From positions 40,237,178 to 40,301,177 of the forward strand of contig ML682005.1 in the NCBI GenBank assembly GCA_007922195.1: a DNA stretch of 64,000 nt. Reading direction: 5' to 3'. Origin of the DNA: Podocnemis expansa. Its lineage: Eukaryota; Chordata; Testudines; Podocnemididae. Below are positions 10,290 to 23,400 of the stretch, piece by piece. Below the pieces are notes generated by a model. The model was not told the DNA's origin. It did no database searches and saw nothing but the letters and a program-made list of their open reading frames with translations. The first letter of the stretch is position 1, and every line of letters begins with the position of its first letter. The translations under genes were made by a program, and so were the position numbers.

Positions 10290-13200
10290 AGTCACTGTTT
10301 GGCTATATTTTCACTTGGCGAATCCATTTTTGGTTTAGCCAGAGACCACACACCATGGAATCTGAGTGGCAGGCAGAGGAAGGTTTGAAATCTGATTCAC
10401 TGCCCTACTCATGATCAGAGGCAGTTCCTCATATCCCACAGTGATGAGCATGAATTAAATGTCTAAACAGATTCATTTCTACCTTATAATATTGAATACA
10501 GATACTTTTAGTTTTTGTGGCATGGCTTTGTATGTATGAGGTAGCTGTCCTGTGATGAGTCCACACTTTTTCTCTCTGTTTCATTTGGAACGCATACTAT
10601 GATGCCTGTGGGCCTCTTACTTGTAACAGAGACAAAAAATTATTATTGGACCCCAGAGATAATTAAAACCAAGAATTGTTTAAAAAGGAACATGAGGCAG
10701 TAAACAGATCCTAGAGCTGGCATAAATCTATTTTATCTGTCTACTTGCTTATACAACCTTAATTACCATAATTCCTGAGCATGTTTTTTAAAAAAAAGTC
10801 CCCAATAACCTAATATCACAGCAACTGTAAATAAACCCCTGTCTTGAGCTTCATGCAAACAAAGAGGAAAGGAAGCAAAGAAAAATGTAGCTGCTCTTGG
10901 AAGTAAATCGACGAAAGCATTTTAAAAAAAAATCACTGGACTTTGATGAGCAGGCCCTGATACTTGTCCTCTGAAAAGGACTCTATACAATGGCCAGAAA
11001 TTTCAGCCTAGCTGATTTCAAGTGCCACAGCAAGAAGTTGATCGATAGACAATACCATAGACTGATCTAATATTGTTTTAAGCTTTAATACTACAATGCT
11101 CTTGGTGTGTACCCACTGGCAGCCAGTTAGTCTATGCAGCTTGCCAGATACTGTAAGCACCTTTGACTTAGAGCAAAGGCCCTTGAGCAGTCATGCTGAC
11201 ACATTCAGTACTAGCTACAAGCTACAAATGTATTACTGGGATCTAGCTTACAGTAATAAGGGCGAGCATCACTGAGGTGAGATCATGCCTGGAATAAAGG
11301 TTGTCTATTCCAAAATTCTCAGAGTTGAAAAAAGTCACTTCTGACAACAGATGAAATGTGAGCTTCCATGCTCAACTTGTAATTAAAACAACAAATGCCG
11401 CCTCTCATATTGTGAATCCTATTAACCCCTTGAGTCAAATCGCTTCTTTCAAGAAGGCTGCCACCAACTATGCCTCTGAACATGATCATCCCAGCCACAA
11501 GCTGTTTCTCTGATTTATCAAAGGTGAATTCAGCTGCTTTAGATCCACACTGTAGTCTCAGCTAGACAACATGATAGCACTTAGAACTGCTGCAGTCAGA
11601 ATGATGAAGATACAATTCTGGGGACCATCAGTGTTCTGATGTTGACTTAGTCCGTGACAATTTGTCAGTTCTCTTAGTGGGTTTATATGCCTAATACCCA
11701 AAGATCACAAAACCAACTATTACTATATACGGAAGCACTCTTGGGGTAATTTATTACTCTGTATCACTGAGTGAAGCCTCCTCTGAAGCAACGATAAGGA
11801 CTCTAGTTCAACCGAGTTAAGTGATCCAGTCTGTTCATCAATACCTTGTGATCAGTGATATCAAAAGCAGCTTGACAGTTGGAAAGCTGGATTTCAGACA
11901 ATGTCATCCCAACCATCAGCCTCTCTCTGTTGTACTCCTGGCCTGGAAACAGAGTGCAAGATGTCAATGAATTCCCTCAGTCCAGATATTCCTGGAGTTA
12001 TTCGTCTGTCACCTTCATGATCACCTAACCAAGAAAGGAAAATGTAAGACTGGACAATAATTAGGGCCCTCAGAATCAAGTGATGGTTTCCTAAGTGAAA
12101 GCAATTAACATATTTCAGCTATTCTGATATCATGACCTGCTTGAAGGAAGGAAGCACTGAGAGTGGAATTCATCTACCAGGATAATGCATCAGTGTTGGC
12201 TTTCAAAAGCCAAGAGGGACCAAAGATCCTAACCTTGAATCTAAATTCTCAGGACTCGCTCTGAACACCATTGAGGCTCTGTGGAAAGGTAAAATAACAG
12301 TGAACTGTATTGATCATGTCTGCACTGTATGAGTATCCACCTGTCACTGGCTAACATCCTGAAGTCCTTTCCAAATATGTAATGGGCTCAGTGTGTAACC
12401 AGTGATAGATTTCCTGGGAGCACTCTCTTTATTGGCTCTTCCAAAGTTCTGTTAAAATTTGGCAATGGTTTTCCCAGAACATCATTGTCCTGTCTGGAGC
12501 TGGTGTAACTACAGTAGTGAGGCAGTGTGGAAAGGTTTCCACGTACCACAGCCCATACTGTATCTGTGTTGTGGCTTAACGACATATGTCAGTCTTCAGA
12601 GATGTTGATCTATTGCCCTCACCATTACAATGTTCCTTAAGAAGGAGAATATTTTAGGGGGAAGTATTTTCAGAGAGGCCTGAGGTCCTTGCAAACCCTC
12701 ATGCAGGTGCAAGCTTACTTATTTATGTGCCCATCCTCTGATTGTCATGCGTGTCAAATGGTTGTATATACAAGTGGATAATTAGCACTTAGCTAGTCAT
12801 TTTTTGCATGGGCAGTCAGCTGATTTTTACAAAAGCAAAGGTAGGGACACAGTTGTCCAAACACCAATTCTTCTGTTTTAAAAATTTTACCTTCCCTTGC
12901 CAGATTATTGTGTTCACTAGAATAACTCTCATTTATCAGTTCTGCTTTTTCTGTTGCTTTTCAGAAACCTTTAGATTTAGTAGTAGCCAGGTCTTAAGGT
13001 GTACCCTTGGCTGATGTACTTATTTGTTCACTCATTTGCTGTCTCTTGTGTGCTCTTTTTTTTTAGTTATTAAAATTATCTCAAGAAAAAGATGTTTCTA
13101 AACAATCAGGGACTTTCCTGTTCTGAATGTCTTACAAAGCAACTGCTCAGAAATCTATTTAAAGAAAAAAGGGAACAGCATGTTTAGAACCAGCATGAAT

Positions 13201-13850
13201 ATGAACAGCATGTTTAGAGCAAGCATGAACAGCATGATCTAAACTTCTCCTTTTTTTTAAATTCAAAAGTGTGTCCTTCCCATATTTTTAAGGAAAACGT
13301 GTCTATGTGTAACAGTATTCAGTGCCTGGTTGCCTCTGAAAGGAGAGGTCAACTGTAAATTCTTTAATGGTAGAAGACAATGACAAATCTTTCCTGTTAC
13401 TCATCAGGACTGAAGTGTAGCTGATGATTAGTGCACAGTTTCCTGAGCTATCACAGTTGTATTGGCTAGAGCTATATTTCCAGAGTACAAGGTATCTGAA
13501 TGATTTTGTACTTAATTTAGCTCAGAATGTTTACAGCTAGCAGATGAGTCAAGTCTGAGAGAGCCTCTTCATGTGCTTACATTTATAATAAACTAAGAAC
13601 AGGGAAAAAATCAATGCGCTTCTAATGTTTAAAATAAATATTGTATTATAAAAATATGCAGAAAATATAATTAATAAAAATAAGTAAGGGGTATTTTTAC
13701 CAAAAAAATTACAGATTTAGTAAATATTTAAAAAAAAAATTAAGGGTTTACTCATTTAAACTATACACTTTATTATCACATTTCTGTGGGAATTTTTTTA
13801 AAATGTTTGCTACAACTCCCATCTGGCACTACACTCTCTGATTTGTGTCT
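10290..13850. other. Intergenic, with an unclassified decayed repeat
   Basis: Bases about 11150-12150 look like an old interspersed repeat: phrases such as CCAGTCTGTTCATCAATACC, followed by a stretch ending in ATCAAAAGCAGCTTGACAG, are reminiscent of reptile long repeats, but I cannot name the family. The rest is AT-rich and plain; no gene is seen. Confidence 0.4.
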
Positions 13851-13851
13851 T

Positions 13852-13995
13852 AAAGGAAAGCATTTGGTTACAACAATGGAGTTGGCAGCCAGATTCCCTG
13901 GGTTCTAGTCCCTGCTTTGCTGTTGACTGTGTGTGATCTTGGCTAATCAGATTAATTTCTTGGTGCCTTGATTCCTCTTTAAAAATTGTTATGCT
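13852..13995 (+). repeat. MIR-type SINE
   Basis: Contains AGATTCCCTGGGTTCTAGTC followed by CTGTGTGTGATCTTGGCTAATCA, the core of the tRNA-derived MIR class. Confidence 0.65.
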
Positions 13996-14002
13996 AGTAC
14001 AT

Positions 14003-14210
14003 GTTTCAGAGCAGTAGCCTGTTTTCAGCAAAAATGATGAGGTGTTTCACAAGGGGACACAAGCTTTCATGCGCTCAAACCCACTTTGTCAGATGCTAAT
14101 ACTTAAGTATTTACTAATGTACAGATGCAACAATGTGTTGGAGCCCACAAAATCTTATGCCTGAAGAAATTTGTTAGTCTTTAAGGTGCCACAGGACTCT
14201 AATTGTTTTT
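14003..14210. mobile_element. Foldback Penelope-like terminal fragment
   Basis: The left arm reads GTTTCAGAGCAGTAGCCT ... CCCACTTTGTCAGATGC (antisense). The right arm carries GAAGAAATTTGTTAGTCTTT and AAGGTGCCACAGGACTC (sense). The central part is eroded. Confidence 0.65.
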
Positions 14211-14892
14211 AATAAATTTCTAGACTCTAGACCTGAAACAAATAACAGCCACAGTAACGTTTTAGCCTTTTCTGCAGTATATTTGAAAGGTAATGACAGT
14301 GTACAAAATCAGATTGATACTGGAAAGTGAAAAGGGAGAGCTACGTGTTTCTGATTTATATCAGTACATAAGAAGAAAGATGAGCCAATGAAAGGGAAGG
14401 GAATGAAGCTATTAGTGAAGTATCAACAGTAACAGAATATAGGAAGATGTGTCATGGGATTAAGAGATTGATAAACATAAGATCTAATTAGAATTTTATT
14501 TTCTCATGGAAGAATTCAACTTTTTGGTAAAACTGAAATATTTTGCCTGAAAATGAAAACATTTTAATTCAGAAAAATGTCACTTGCTTTGCCTCATCAG
14601 AGTTGTTGTTCGAGTCCCTCATGCTCCTATTCTGCTCTGTAAGTTAGACTTCCTGCCTGACTTCATTTTCCATAATACACCGGCGTCTCCCCTCTTGGTG
14701 AGGAAAAAGAGTGCATCATGGGAGATGAAGTCAGATTGAGGAACCCAGCACCTAGAGGAGAATGGGAACATGAGCCCACCAAACTACAGTTCCCCTGAGA
14801 CACCACAGAGGCATATTGACATAAAAATATTACGTTTTTTAGCTTAAATGTTTCATTTTTGGTTTTCAGATATCTGGTTTTTCATGAGTCAC

Positions 14893-15535
14893 ATATATTC
14901 CAAGTACCTAAGGGACCACTATGATCATCTAGTCCAGTGGTTTTCAACCCTTTTTCATTTGAAGACTACTAAAAAAATTTGAAACAGAGGTATGAACATC
15001 TTTGGAAATTTTAGACATAGTCTGCAGACTCCCATGGGTCTGTGAGCCACAGGTTGAAAACCATTGATCTAGTTTGACCACTTATATCATAAAGGCCATA
15101 GAATTTCCAAAAATTATTCCTAGATCATATCTTTTTTTAAAAAATCCAATCTTGATTTAAAAGTTGTCAGTGATGAAGAATCTGCCAGAAACTGAGAACT
15201 AAATTGTTCCAAAGGTTAATTACTCTCACATTTAAAAATTTATGCCTTATTTCCAGTCTGAATTTATCTAGCTTCAACTTCCACATTGGATCATATTATA
15301 TCTTTCTCTGCTAGATGGAAGAGCCCCATTAGCAAATATTTGTTCCCCATCCAGATCTTTGTTAAGCTAAACAGATAGAGCTTTTTGAGTCTATCATCAT
15401 TATAAGCCATGTTTTCTCATCCTTTAATCATCTTTCTGGCTCTTCTCTGAGCCCTCTCCAATGTATCAACATCCTTCTTGAACTGGGGAACCAGAGCAGG
15501 ATACACTATTCCAGCAGTGGTCACACCATCACCAA
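14893..15535 (-). repeat. CR1 retrotransposon 3' part, antisense
   Basis: Reads as the reverse complement of a CR1 3' region: AGGGACCACTATGATCATCT at the left, then CATAGAATTTCC, TTATTCCTAGATCATATC, GAGCCCTCTCCAATGTATCA and TATTCCAGCAGTGGTCACAC. It is interrupted by a hAT insertion at 14935-15066. Confidence 0.85.
14935..15066. mobile_element. hAT-type element nested in CR1
   Basis: 132 bases with ends CAGTGGTTTTCAAC and GTTGAAAACCATTG, flanked by ATCTAGTC (14927-14934) and ATCTAGTT (15067-15074). Removing it and one flank restores the CR1 sequence. Confidence 0.88.
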
Positions 15536-15552
15536 ATTTTTCATGGAAAGCT

Positions 15553-15554
<2 letters not shown>

Positions 15555-15591
<37 letters not shown>

Positions 15592-15632
15592 TTCTATTTC
15601 TATTTCTATTTCTATTTCTATTCCTATTTTCT
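15555..15632. repeat. Simple repeats (TC)n then (TATTTC)n
   Basis: About 16 TC units are followed directly by about six TATTTC units; a compound microsatellite. Confidence 0.95.
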
Positions 15633-15639
15633 GCCAAAA

Positions 15640-17020
15640 TGTTTGTGGAAGTAATTTTTCAAACAGCTTAAATGTGCAGTGCTGAGGAGAAAAGTTTTCA
15701 AATGGGCTTTATAGATGTGAAACAATTAACATTTCTTAATGTTGTTGAAGCAACAACATGTGCTAGGAGTCCCTAATGGTAAGCAGCCAGAAAGTAGGTT
15801 TTAACTGACTGTATCTTTGGTTGCTTGGCATTGCCGAAATAGTGCAGAACAACTGGAGAGGGGTCCAGAATGAGGTCCTCTGTGTTTAGTAAATTTAGTA
15901 TTGTATGAACAACACTTAGACATTTTTCTAAGTACTGTGGAGCAATTTGTAAATTAAAATGTGAAAGAGACAAGGCAAACGAATGGTAAACTTTTTTTTT
16001 GTTCAAATAACTTACATATCAGTACATATATCACTAAGAGATGTAATCATCTCATGCTGTCACCAGGTAATTTAAATTGCAGCTTTTTCTTCATTGTTTG
16101 TTTTGAAAACCCTCTATGAAAACAATGTTACAGAAGCTGGTTTTGCCATTGAAGCAATGTATGTTACACAGTGTGTTTTGAAAAGATTTAGCTGGTGAGG
16201 GGCAGCTAAGTGTGAAGTGAAGCCAACAGTTGCTTCTCTAGTTTCTTACACAAGTCCATCAGAAAAGTAATCTGGGCCTGATGTTTTTGCTGATGCTAAT
16301 CTTCTAATAGGTTGTTTTTCTTCCTCTGTGGTGTTGGGTTGGTCAAGTCTTTCCTGGGATTCACACAATAAACTAGAAATGTTTTAACCTGCAATAGAAA
16401 TTCCTATGCTTCCTCACTACCCTTTACTTTCAGAGGCCTGTGTGTTAATACTTGATCAAATGGAAGGAGAAGGTATTATTTGTCTCTTGCTTGGCACAAA
16501 TTCCTTAGCCTCACAGGGATCTTCTAATGAAAGTATCTGATCCTGTTGCTATTTTTTCTTTTAATTGCAATGCAAAGATCTTTATCTTTTTATTACCCCC
16601 TTATTCTGATAACTGCTCTCTACTGGTTCACTCTCCACAAATGCCTTGGCTAGGACAGCAGTTCATTTTTCCCTCTTTCGCTTAGCCTTAATCATTTGCC
16701 TAACAACTGAATTTTGCCAAAGTGGTTCATGAATCCCTTCCAATGCTGCTGTCTCCTTCTCAAATGCCTGTTCTGTGTCTGTCTGTCTCTAGTTTCCAGG
16801 CACAGACCAGGCTTGTGACTCCTTCTCTAATAACTGCCTGAGGTGCAGGAGATCACTTTATGGGAATTCAGGGAATTCACACACGCCTATTTTAAAATAA
16901 CAGTAAACCAGAAATTTGCGGAGGAAGGGAAATATTGCATGTGAGGCATATGCCCACCACACTCTTAATTCAGCCTCATTGTGGCTTTGCATTGCAGTAC
17001 ATTTAGTGGTGCAAGGTACA
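15640..17020. other. Intergenic, nothing recognised
   Basis: AT-rich sequence without a repeat family or coding signal that I can support. Confidence 0.5.
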
Positions 17021-17024
17021 GTAT

Positions 17025-17150
17025 GTGGAAAAGATGGTCTTGTGGCTAAAGCACAACTGGGACTGGGAAATCTGGGTTCTCATCCAAGCTCTACTGCAGA
17101 CTTTTATGCATATGTCACTGAACCAGTTTGCACTTCAATTTCTCTGCTTG
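17025..17150 (+). repeat. MIR-type SINE
   Basis: GATGGTCTTGTGGCTAAAGC followed by GGAAATCTGGGTTCTCATCC matches the 5' and core part of MIR. Confidence 0.75.
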
Positions 17151-17154
17151 GGCC

Positions 17155-18975
17155 CTAAACAACCCAGGCTTCTCTTTCTCAGTCCACATGGGATGGCACG
17201 GCAACAGGTGGGAGGAACTCTCGGGGGCAGATTCTGAAAATTCCCAGACTCTGTGGTCCCAAAGCAACCAGTAGCATGCAGTTTGCAAGATGTAGCTAAG
17301 TTGGGGCCTTCTAGGTATCCCTGCTCCCTCACTGAATCCAGAAAGACCAGTCCTAGAAATTGACCTCAGTCCACATAAGGAACTGTAGCAACTAAGAGGA
17401 GCCTTTGTAGCCTCCTGAAATCATGATTCAAGTCAGTTCTGAAACATGGTCTGTCTGTGTCTGTGTCTGTGTGTGGCTGTCCCCTTCATCTGACCCCTCT
17501 CCCACCCCTGCAGCACCTTTCCTCACCAACTTAGCTCTCCCTGCGCTTTCTTTTTTGCCCTCCACTGTTCTCTTTCTTCCTCCCATTCACCTCCTTATCC
17601 CTTTGCCCACTTACTCTAACAGTCCCTTCCCAGCTCCACTTTAACCGCCACTGCTCCTGCAAAAAGTTGAACAAAAACATTTTGAAATGGAAATGAGAGA
17701 GATAAAAACAAAATACATAGTAATGTATGTCATACTTCTTTCCTCCCACTTTGTCTGATTTTGTCTTTTAGACTGTAAACACTTTGGGGTAGGGACTCTC
17801 CCTTCTTATGTATTTATAGAGCATCAAGCAGAAGGTAGCCTTGTACTACTGAAATATAAATAGAGTAATTCTGTAGCATGGGGCTCAAAATTAAGCCCTA
17901 TCATATGGAAAATATCTCAAGGGACTTTGTGACGCTTACCTATTAAAGACTGTGGAGTGCAGTATATGATGTGTGTAGCTATGAAATTGTGGTTTCTTTA
18001 TGTTTTGGGTACTGCACCATAAAATGTGTCTGTTGCCTTTAACAGAAAGAGCCGCCCTTTTGTTCTAAGATCTACCACAGTTTGTTTCAGACAAACACAA
18101 ACACTGTGCTTTGTCTTAGCATCTTTACTTTTGTTCTTTTATGCTGTATTCCATAACCCAAAATAAAAGTAATTCAGGATGAAGATGTGGTTGCTCTCTG
18201 TCTGTGAAAGAAAATATCCAATTTGTTATACATCCAGGAGGGAAGGAACAGGAGGTGTCTTGAAGAGAAGCTCCTTCTTAGATGCAAATGAAATGTAGTT
18301 GTTGTTCTGCAGAGAGGAACTGCAAGATTCCAGTAATTTTACAAATATTTGTTGAATGTCCTCAGTACACAGTCTTAGACAGACATCCAGAATCTTGTGT
18401 CCTGTAAAATGTATTTGTCTCCTTGCAAGTCCAGCAGTGTGCTTTTCCATTACATATCGACTGGAGTTAAAGGCATTGGGATCATGTCACAGACATCAAA
18501 GACTCTATGAGATATGGAGATTGCCATTACAGGATGAAGTAAGTGCTGTCTTTATGTTTCGTGTAGCATTTGTTATGCTTCTGGAAGCACTGCTTGTATA
18601 GTCAGTTTTATATATTTAAGCTTTCAAATGGTTTAATGTGTTCCTTGGAGTCTCTGGACATATGTATATCAAATTAAAAACAGAAAAATACAGTAACAAA
18701 ACAGACAAATAGCTACCACTAGAAGGTTTCCTTTCACTTCCCAACTAAAACTCACACCATGTGCCTCAAACAAAAGTCTTGAGTAAATAGATGAGCTTTG
18801 CCTATGCTCTGACTATAATCCAAATTGAGCTGTATTACCAATTGTGGGAGAGAAAAAGTTCCACAGTTAATGTCTGAGTATTTCCAGCCTTTAGTGCCTG
18901 ACATTAAAATCTGAATTCTGTTAGCAAATATGCCTCAGCAGACAGCTGTTGGGATGATGCATAAGGCGAGAAACC
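17155..18975. other. Intergenic, no gene recognised
   Basis: Apart from the SINE tail at 17765-17850 and a short GTCTGT run (17450-17476), I see nothing that can be named. Confidence 0.5.
17765..17850 (+). repeat. SINE-like 3' tail
   Basis: ACTGTAAACACTTTGGGGTA followed by GGGACTCTCCC and GAGCATCAAGCA resembles the common 3' part of amniote CORE-type SINEs. Confidence 0.5.
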
Positions 18976-18978
18976 ACC

Positions 18979-19710
18979 GTGTTGCCAACCATAAGAGTTC
19001 AAAAATCATGAGTCAGGCCTAAAAAAATATTATGAGCTGTTAAAAATAAAAAATATTGGATGGTCTTTCATTTGTCTTCTCATTTTTGAGCCTTTAGAGT
19101 GCACATTTTTAAACTTTTGTTCTGCAGTGTGAGGGCTAGAAATGTAGTCTTTTTAAATGATAGTTGAGATTCTCACATTATCAGAGGATTTGGGATTTAA
19201 GAAAACTAGAGCAGATTAGAATAATTCTGACAAAACAGTTTTTCACTGAAAATTTAAAATTGAAATGTTTTGCACAACATTTTGCGAAAATTCCTTTGGA
19301 GCCCGGGAAGCTTTTGAAAACTTGCCTGCCTGGTTTTCTCTCTCCAGGGTCCATGGCTTCTGGGGCAGCCAGGCATGTGGACTGCCGAGGATTTTATTGA
19401 TTCCAGGGTCTGTGACTGCATAGTAGCCAGCTAGGCAGTTGGCTCCATCGCTGATGATTCCTAGGCTTCCAGCATCAACAACCTTGAGGAAGCCAGCCAG
19501 GTGGATTGTCCCTAAATTAGCAAAGCCAAGACTTTGTCTTTTGTGAAAAATTCTGATTTTTGTTTGTTTGTTACATTTTTAATCTAAATTAAACCACCTT
19601 TCAGAATACTGTAATCATTTGCTAAATGGAATTACCTTTCTCTGTACAGGTCTAAGAAAAAGCACAAAATACTCCAAGACTCATAATAAAATCATAAGCA
19701 TTGGCAACAC
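18979..19710. mobile_element. Probable DNA transposon with GTGTTGCCAA termini
   Basis: Inverted ends GTGTTGCCAAC ... GCATTGGCAACAC with subterminal similarity (ATAAGAG..AAAATCATGAGTC against GACTCATAATAAAATCATAAG). The 0.7-kb interior is non-coding and includes a GC-richer piece (19330-19510) that may be a later insertion. Confidence 0.55.
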
Positions 19711-19724
19711 TGATTCCATCTCTA

Positions 19725-20176
19725 AGAGCTTGTCTACATGCAGTTTTTGTATGGATTTAATTAAATCAGTAGAAAAATTATTTTAGATAAACTGGTGCAA
19801 CTCTGGCATGGACATAGTTACACTCATATAAAGGGGTTTATATGGGTATAATTTGTTACATTAAAATTTCACAGCAGTTTTCAGAGATATAGCTGTTACT
19901 GCTCTTGCATTAATGTATCTCTAGCTGATGTTTTCTGCAGTGCATGCTAACCTGAAGGACAAGTACTTTTTAAATGTGTTCAGAGGTTAAGAAGTGCCAG
20001 AAATCAGTGGAATCAACATAAATGGAACCTGGAGTTCAAAGTTTTCTAAACATAATAATTAATATACAAATAAAGGACATAACCAGTCACCCAAACTCAT
20101 AAGGCACTTGGTAGCTATAATCTTTCCTTACAATATAATTTTAGGTTTCTGCTTCTGTAAGGAACCATTTTATACA
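19725..20176. other. Repeat-like intergenic sequence
   Basis: Starts with CTTGTCTACATGCAGTTTTT, typical of the GTCTAC-ended MITE group; the right end was not found. Bases 19808-19855 recur in the loop of the next element. Confidence 0.4.
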
Positions 20177-20470
20177 GTTTCTAGAGGAGTAGCCATGTTT
20201 GTCTGTGTACATCTAAAACAACCAGAGTCCTGTGGCACCTTAAAGACTAACAAATTTCTTCTGGCATAAGCTTTCATGGGTTCCAACCCACTGCATCAGA
20301 TGCAGCTCTGTGGCATGGACATAGTTAAGCTCATATAAAGGGGTTTATATATGTGTAATTTGCATCTGATGCAAATCAGATGTCTCTGATAAAGTGGGTT
20401 GGAGCCATGAAAGCTTATGCCTAAAATATCGGTTAGTCTTTAAGGTGCCACAGGATTCTCACTGATTTTA
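20177..20470. mobile_element. Foldback Penelope-like terminal fragment
   Basis: Left arm antisense (AGTCCTGTGGCACCTTAAAG to CATCAGATGC, ending about 20300). Right arm sense (CATCTGATGC, then CTGATAAAGTGGGTTGGAGC, ending at GGTGCCACAGGATTC). The hammerhead-like core is damaged in both arms. The loop holds about 50 bases nearly identical to 19808-19855. Confidence 0.7.
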
Positions 20471-20474
20471 TACT

Positions 20475-23400
20475 GTGAGAGTTATAAACTGATTTATTAT
20501 ATAATCTGCATAGATGCTAAGATCAGGACTGAGGTGTATTTCTGAGACATAATTTTTCATGACAGGGTCTCACAGTCAGCGGCAGCAGCAGCAAGCTGCA
20601 CTGTTTCCCTGGTCCATGAGGGATATTATGATCCAACCCTATTTGAGTGGAGCCTACTATATTTTTCTCTTCAAAATGGAAAAAAGTATCACTGTTTTTA
20701 ATTTGCTGTCTAACTATGTTGCCACACGCACACAAGACACGTACGCACAGTGGGCATACAGAGGCAGAAAACTAAAATCTTGCACTGCCATCCTGTGGTG
20801 AAAGGTAAGAAAACATTATATTGTCCAGCTCATTAGAATCAGATTATCTATGAAATGTGAACATCAGACTGCTTTGGAGGAGGTAAAGCAGAATTCCCAA
20901 GAAATCAACACTGAAAATAAATTCCCTACTCCTTGGAAAAGTAGACTGGGACTGTTAAGAAGGTGTGGCACCCTCATCTTTGTATGAAGGAAAACTAGCT
21001 TTTTGATACTCACACTTAGTCTATACTAGGAACTTATGTCAGTATAAATACATCACTCAGTGCTATGTCAATGGGAGGTCTTCTCCCACTGATATTGGTT
21101 GTACCTTTTCGGGATGTGGAGTACTTATACTGATGGGAGAAGCTCCCTTGTCAGCATAGGTAGCATCTTCTCACTAAGCATTACCCTGATGCAGCTTCAC
21201 TCAGAGCTCTGTCATTGCTGCACTGTAAGTGTAGACAGACCCTCAGAAGCAATCTCTACAAGGTCCTGATCCTGTCTGTGCTGGCATCAGAAACTTGCTC
21301 ATTTAAACTTGGCTGTTGCAAATCAAATTCTATAGCATGACCACAGTGGACGAGGAATTGTTTTCTTATTAAAAAAAAATCATAACTCACTGACACTGTT
21401 TTATAAAAGTCTCTTTCCACATTCTTAGGAAAACTATGCTTAAACACTCATTGCAACCATGCAATAATGGAGTACTTTTTTGGTCTCATATGCTAGCAGA
21501 TGGAACACATTCTGCTTTCCATTATTCCAGTGTAAATGCAGAGTAATTCTACTGACTTCACTCAAATTACTTCAGATTTTATATCATTATTATTGAGAGC
21601 AGAATCTAGAATAGGGTACTAGTTTGTTAATTTATCTCCACTTTTGCAGTAGTGCCTGGAATATAAGCACCTTCTCAAAAGAGAAGACATGCTACCTGCA
21701 TTCTGATGAAAGCATAGTTAATTCAGTCAGGATTTGGACACATGACTGAGTGAGTAGTGTTCATAGAAATGCCACAGAGGTCAGTGGGAGCTGAAGTGTT
21801 TGGCACTTTGTAGGATCTGGCTCTTAGTGCAGTTTTTGAGGTGGTGGTTGTTGGTTTGTTTTGATTACTTGGAGTCAAGAGGGAATTGTTTTTATAGACA
21901 TGAAAACAGGGTAAACATTTTGTAAATATGTCATAAATTCCTGTCTACTGGTCAAATGTATTGTCTTCCAATGAATCACTAAAGGGCTTTAAATATATCT
22001 TAAAAAATGGGAACAAGCCAAAAGGAAAAAGCCATGAGTCAGCCAGCAAGGGAAAGACAGAAAAAGAAATGTTTTGTAGGTAAGGTGTGAAACACGCAAT
22101 TAAAAAATACAATGTGTATCAGAAAGTCTGGTCCATAAATGAATGCTGGAAAAGAATGATTCTAACACTTCAGATATGGTTTTATTCTAAAACCTTTAGA
22201 TTAGAATTTACTATTTCAGAATAATGTCTATTTGGTATGGTGAATGCTGTATCCTTGGAGACCTTCTCTTTTCTCTTTTAAGCTGTGGAATGTGGAAGCA
22301 TTGTCAAACAAAAATTTGGAGGACATGCATTTACCAAAAGAGCTGACAGCCACATTTAGTATTGAATCCTGAAGCTGGCTTCCTTGTCCTTACCATGTCT
22401 CCTTCAAGGTATTGTAACTATAAAATATGTAATAGGCCTGTGTTAACTCAGGAACTGCCTCTCCATCTGTGTCATGCTGCAAAAACTGTGAGCAGCTAAC
22501 AAGTGGTGACTGAGAGGACCTCAACTAAAACTATTAAGAGTGGCAAGGCTCTCTCAGCTTAAGGGCCTCAGTTATGGAACTGCCTGTTAACACAGATCAG
22601 GATGAGCCCAACTTTGCCATATGCAGGGCATGATGCAAAACATATTGTTTCATAAAGGCTTTCCCCCAAATAATGGACTGGAAAAATAACCAGCAGCATT
22701 CATAAGGAAGGCAGGAATTCATGGCTAAAATAAGGGAAAAGAAGGATTTTTATCCCATTTAGGCAGAACTCACTATAATTCTCAGTGTATCATCTTATAG
22801 TAATAGGCACTTAAGTAGCACAGCTTGATTAGAAAAAGCTCATTTCCAGCATCTCACCCACTTAGTCCTAGCTTTAGAGTCTCAGTCTATCTGTAGTTTG
22901 AAGGACAACATTATATTCCTATCTGGTGAGCATACTAATTAATGCTGTAGCCACCAGTATGTCATCTCTGTATGCACATCTTCCCCTATCTCACTTAAAA
23001 GTGCTGGTATCATCTTCTCTTTTGAAAGGCAAAATCCTCACTTGACCCTTCCTCACTGAATAATATGACCATCCTGTTGCCAATCTCTTTACTCAACAAG
23101 AAATTGAAGAAAATGTTATTTTATCACCTCTCTCAATACATGTTCCTTAATCTCTTTTGCTTTCCTTCAGTGGAACTCACTCTAGGATGTTTCTTCACTT
23201 AGTTTCAACCTTGTTTATTGTTTTGGTGCAGATGAAAAGGCACAAAATATATCTAGCTGTGAACCACTTCAAACTTTGTCTTGAAATCTTCCTGTTCAAA
23301 TCGGTGGATGAGCAATGCTTTTATTTCACTCATCACTACAGTCACCATGACTAGTGTAAAGGCATACTTTCATATTTCCAGATCAGCGTTCTTTTCTTTT

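Noticed and set aside
15555..15632. Direct repeats as a possible CRISPR or regulatory array
   Set aside because: It is a compound microsatellite of 2- and 6-base units without spacers.
20177..20470. tRNA-derived SINE as the identity of the GTGCCACAGGACTC repeats
   Set aside because: No A and B boxes of a tRNA promoter were found, copies are foldbacks with element 3' ends outward, and two copies continue into a GIY-YIG coding remnant; Penelope origin explains this better.
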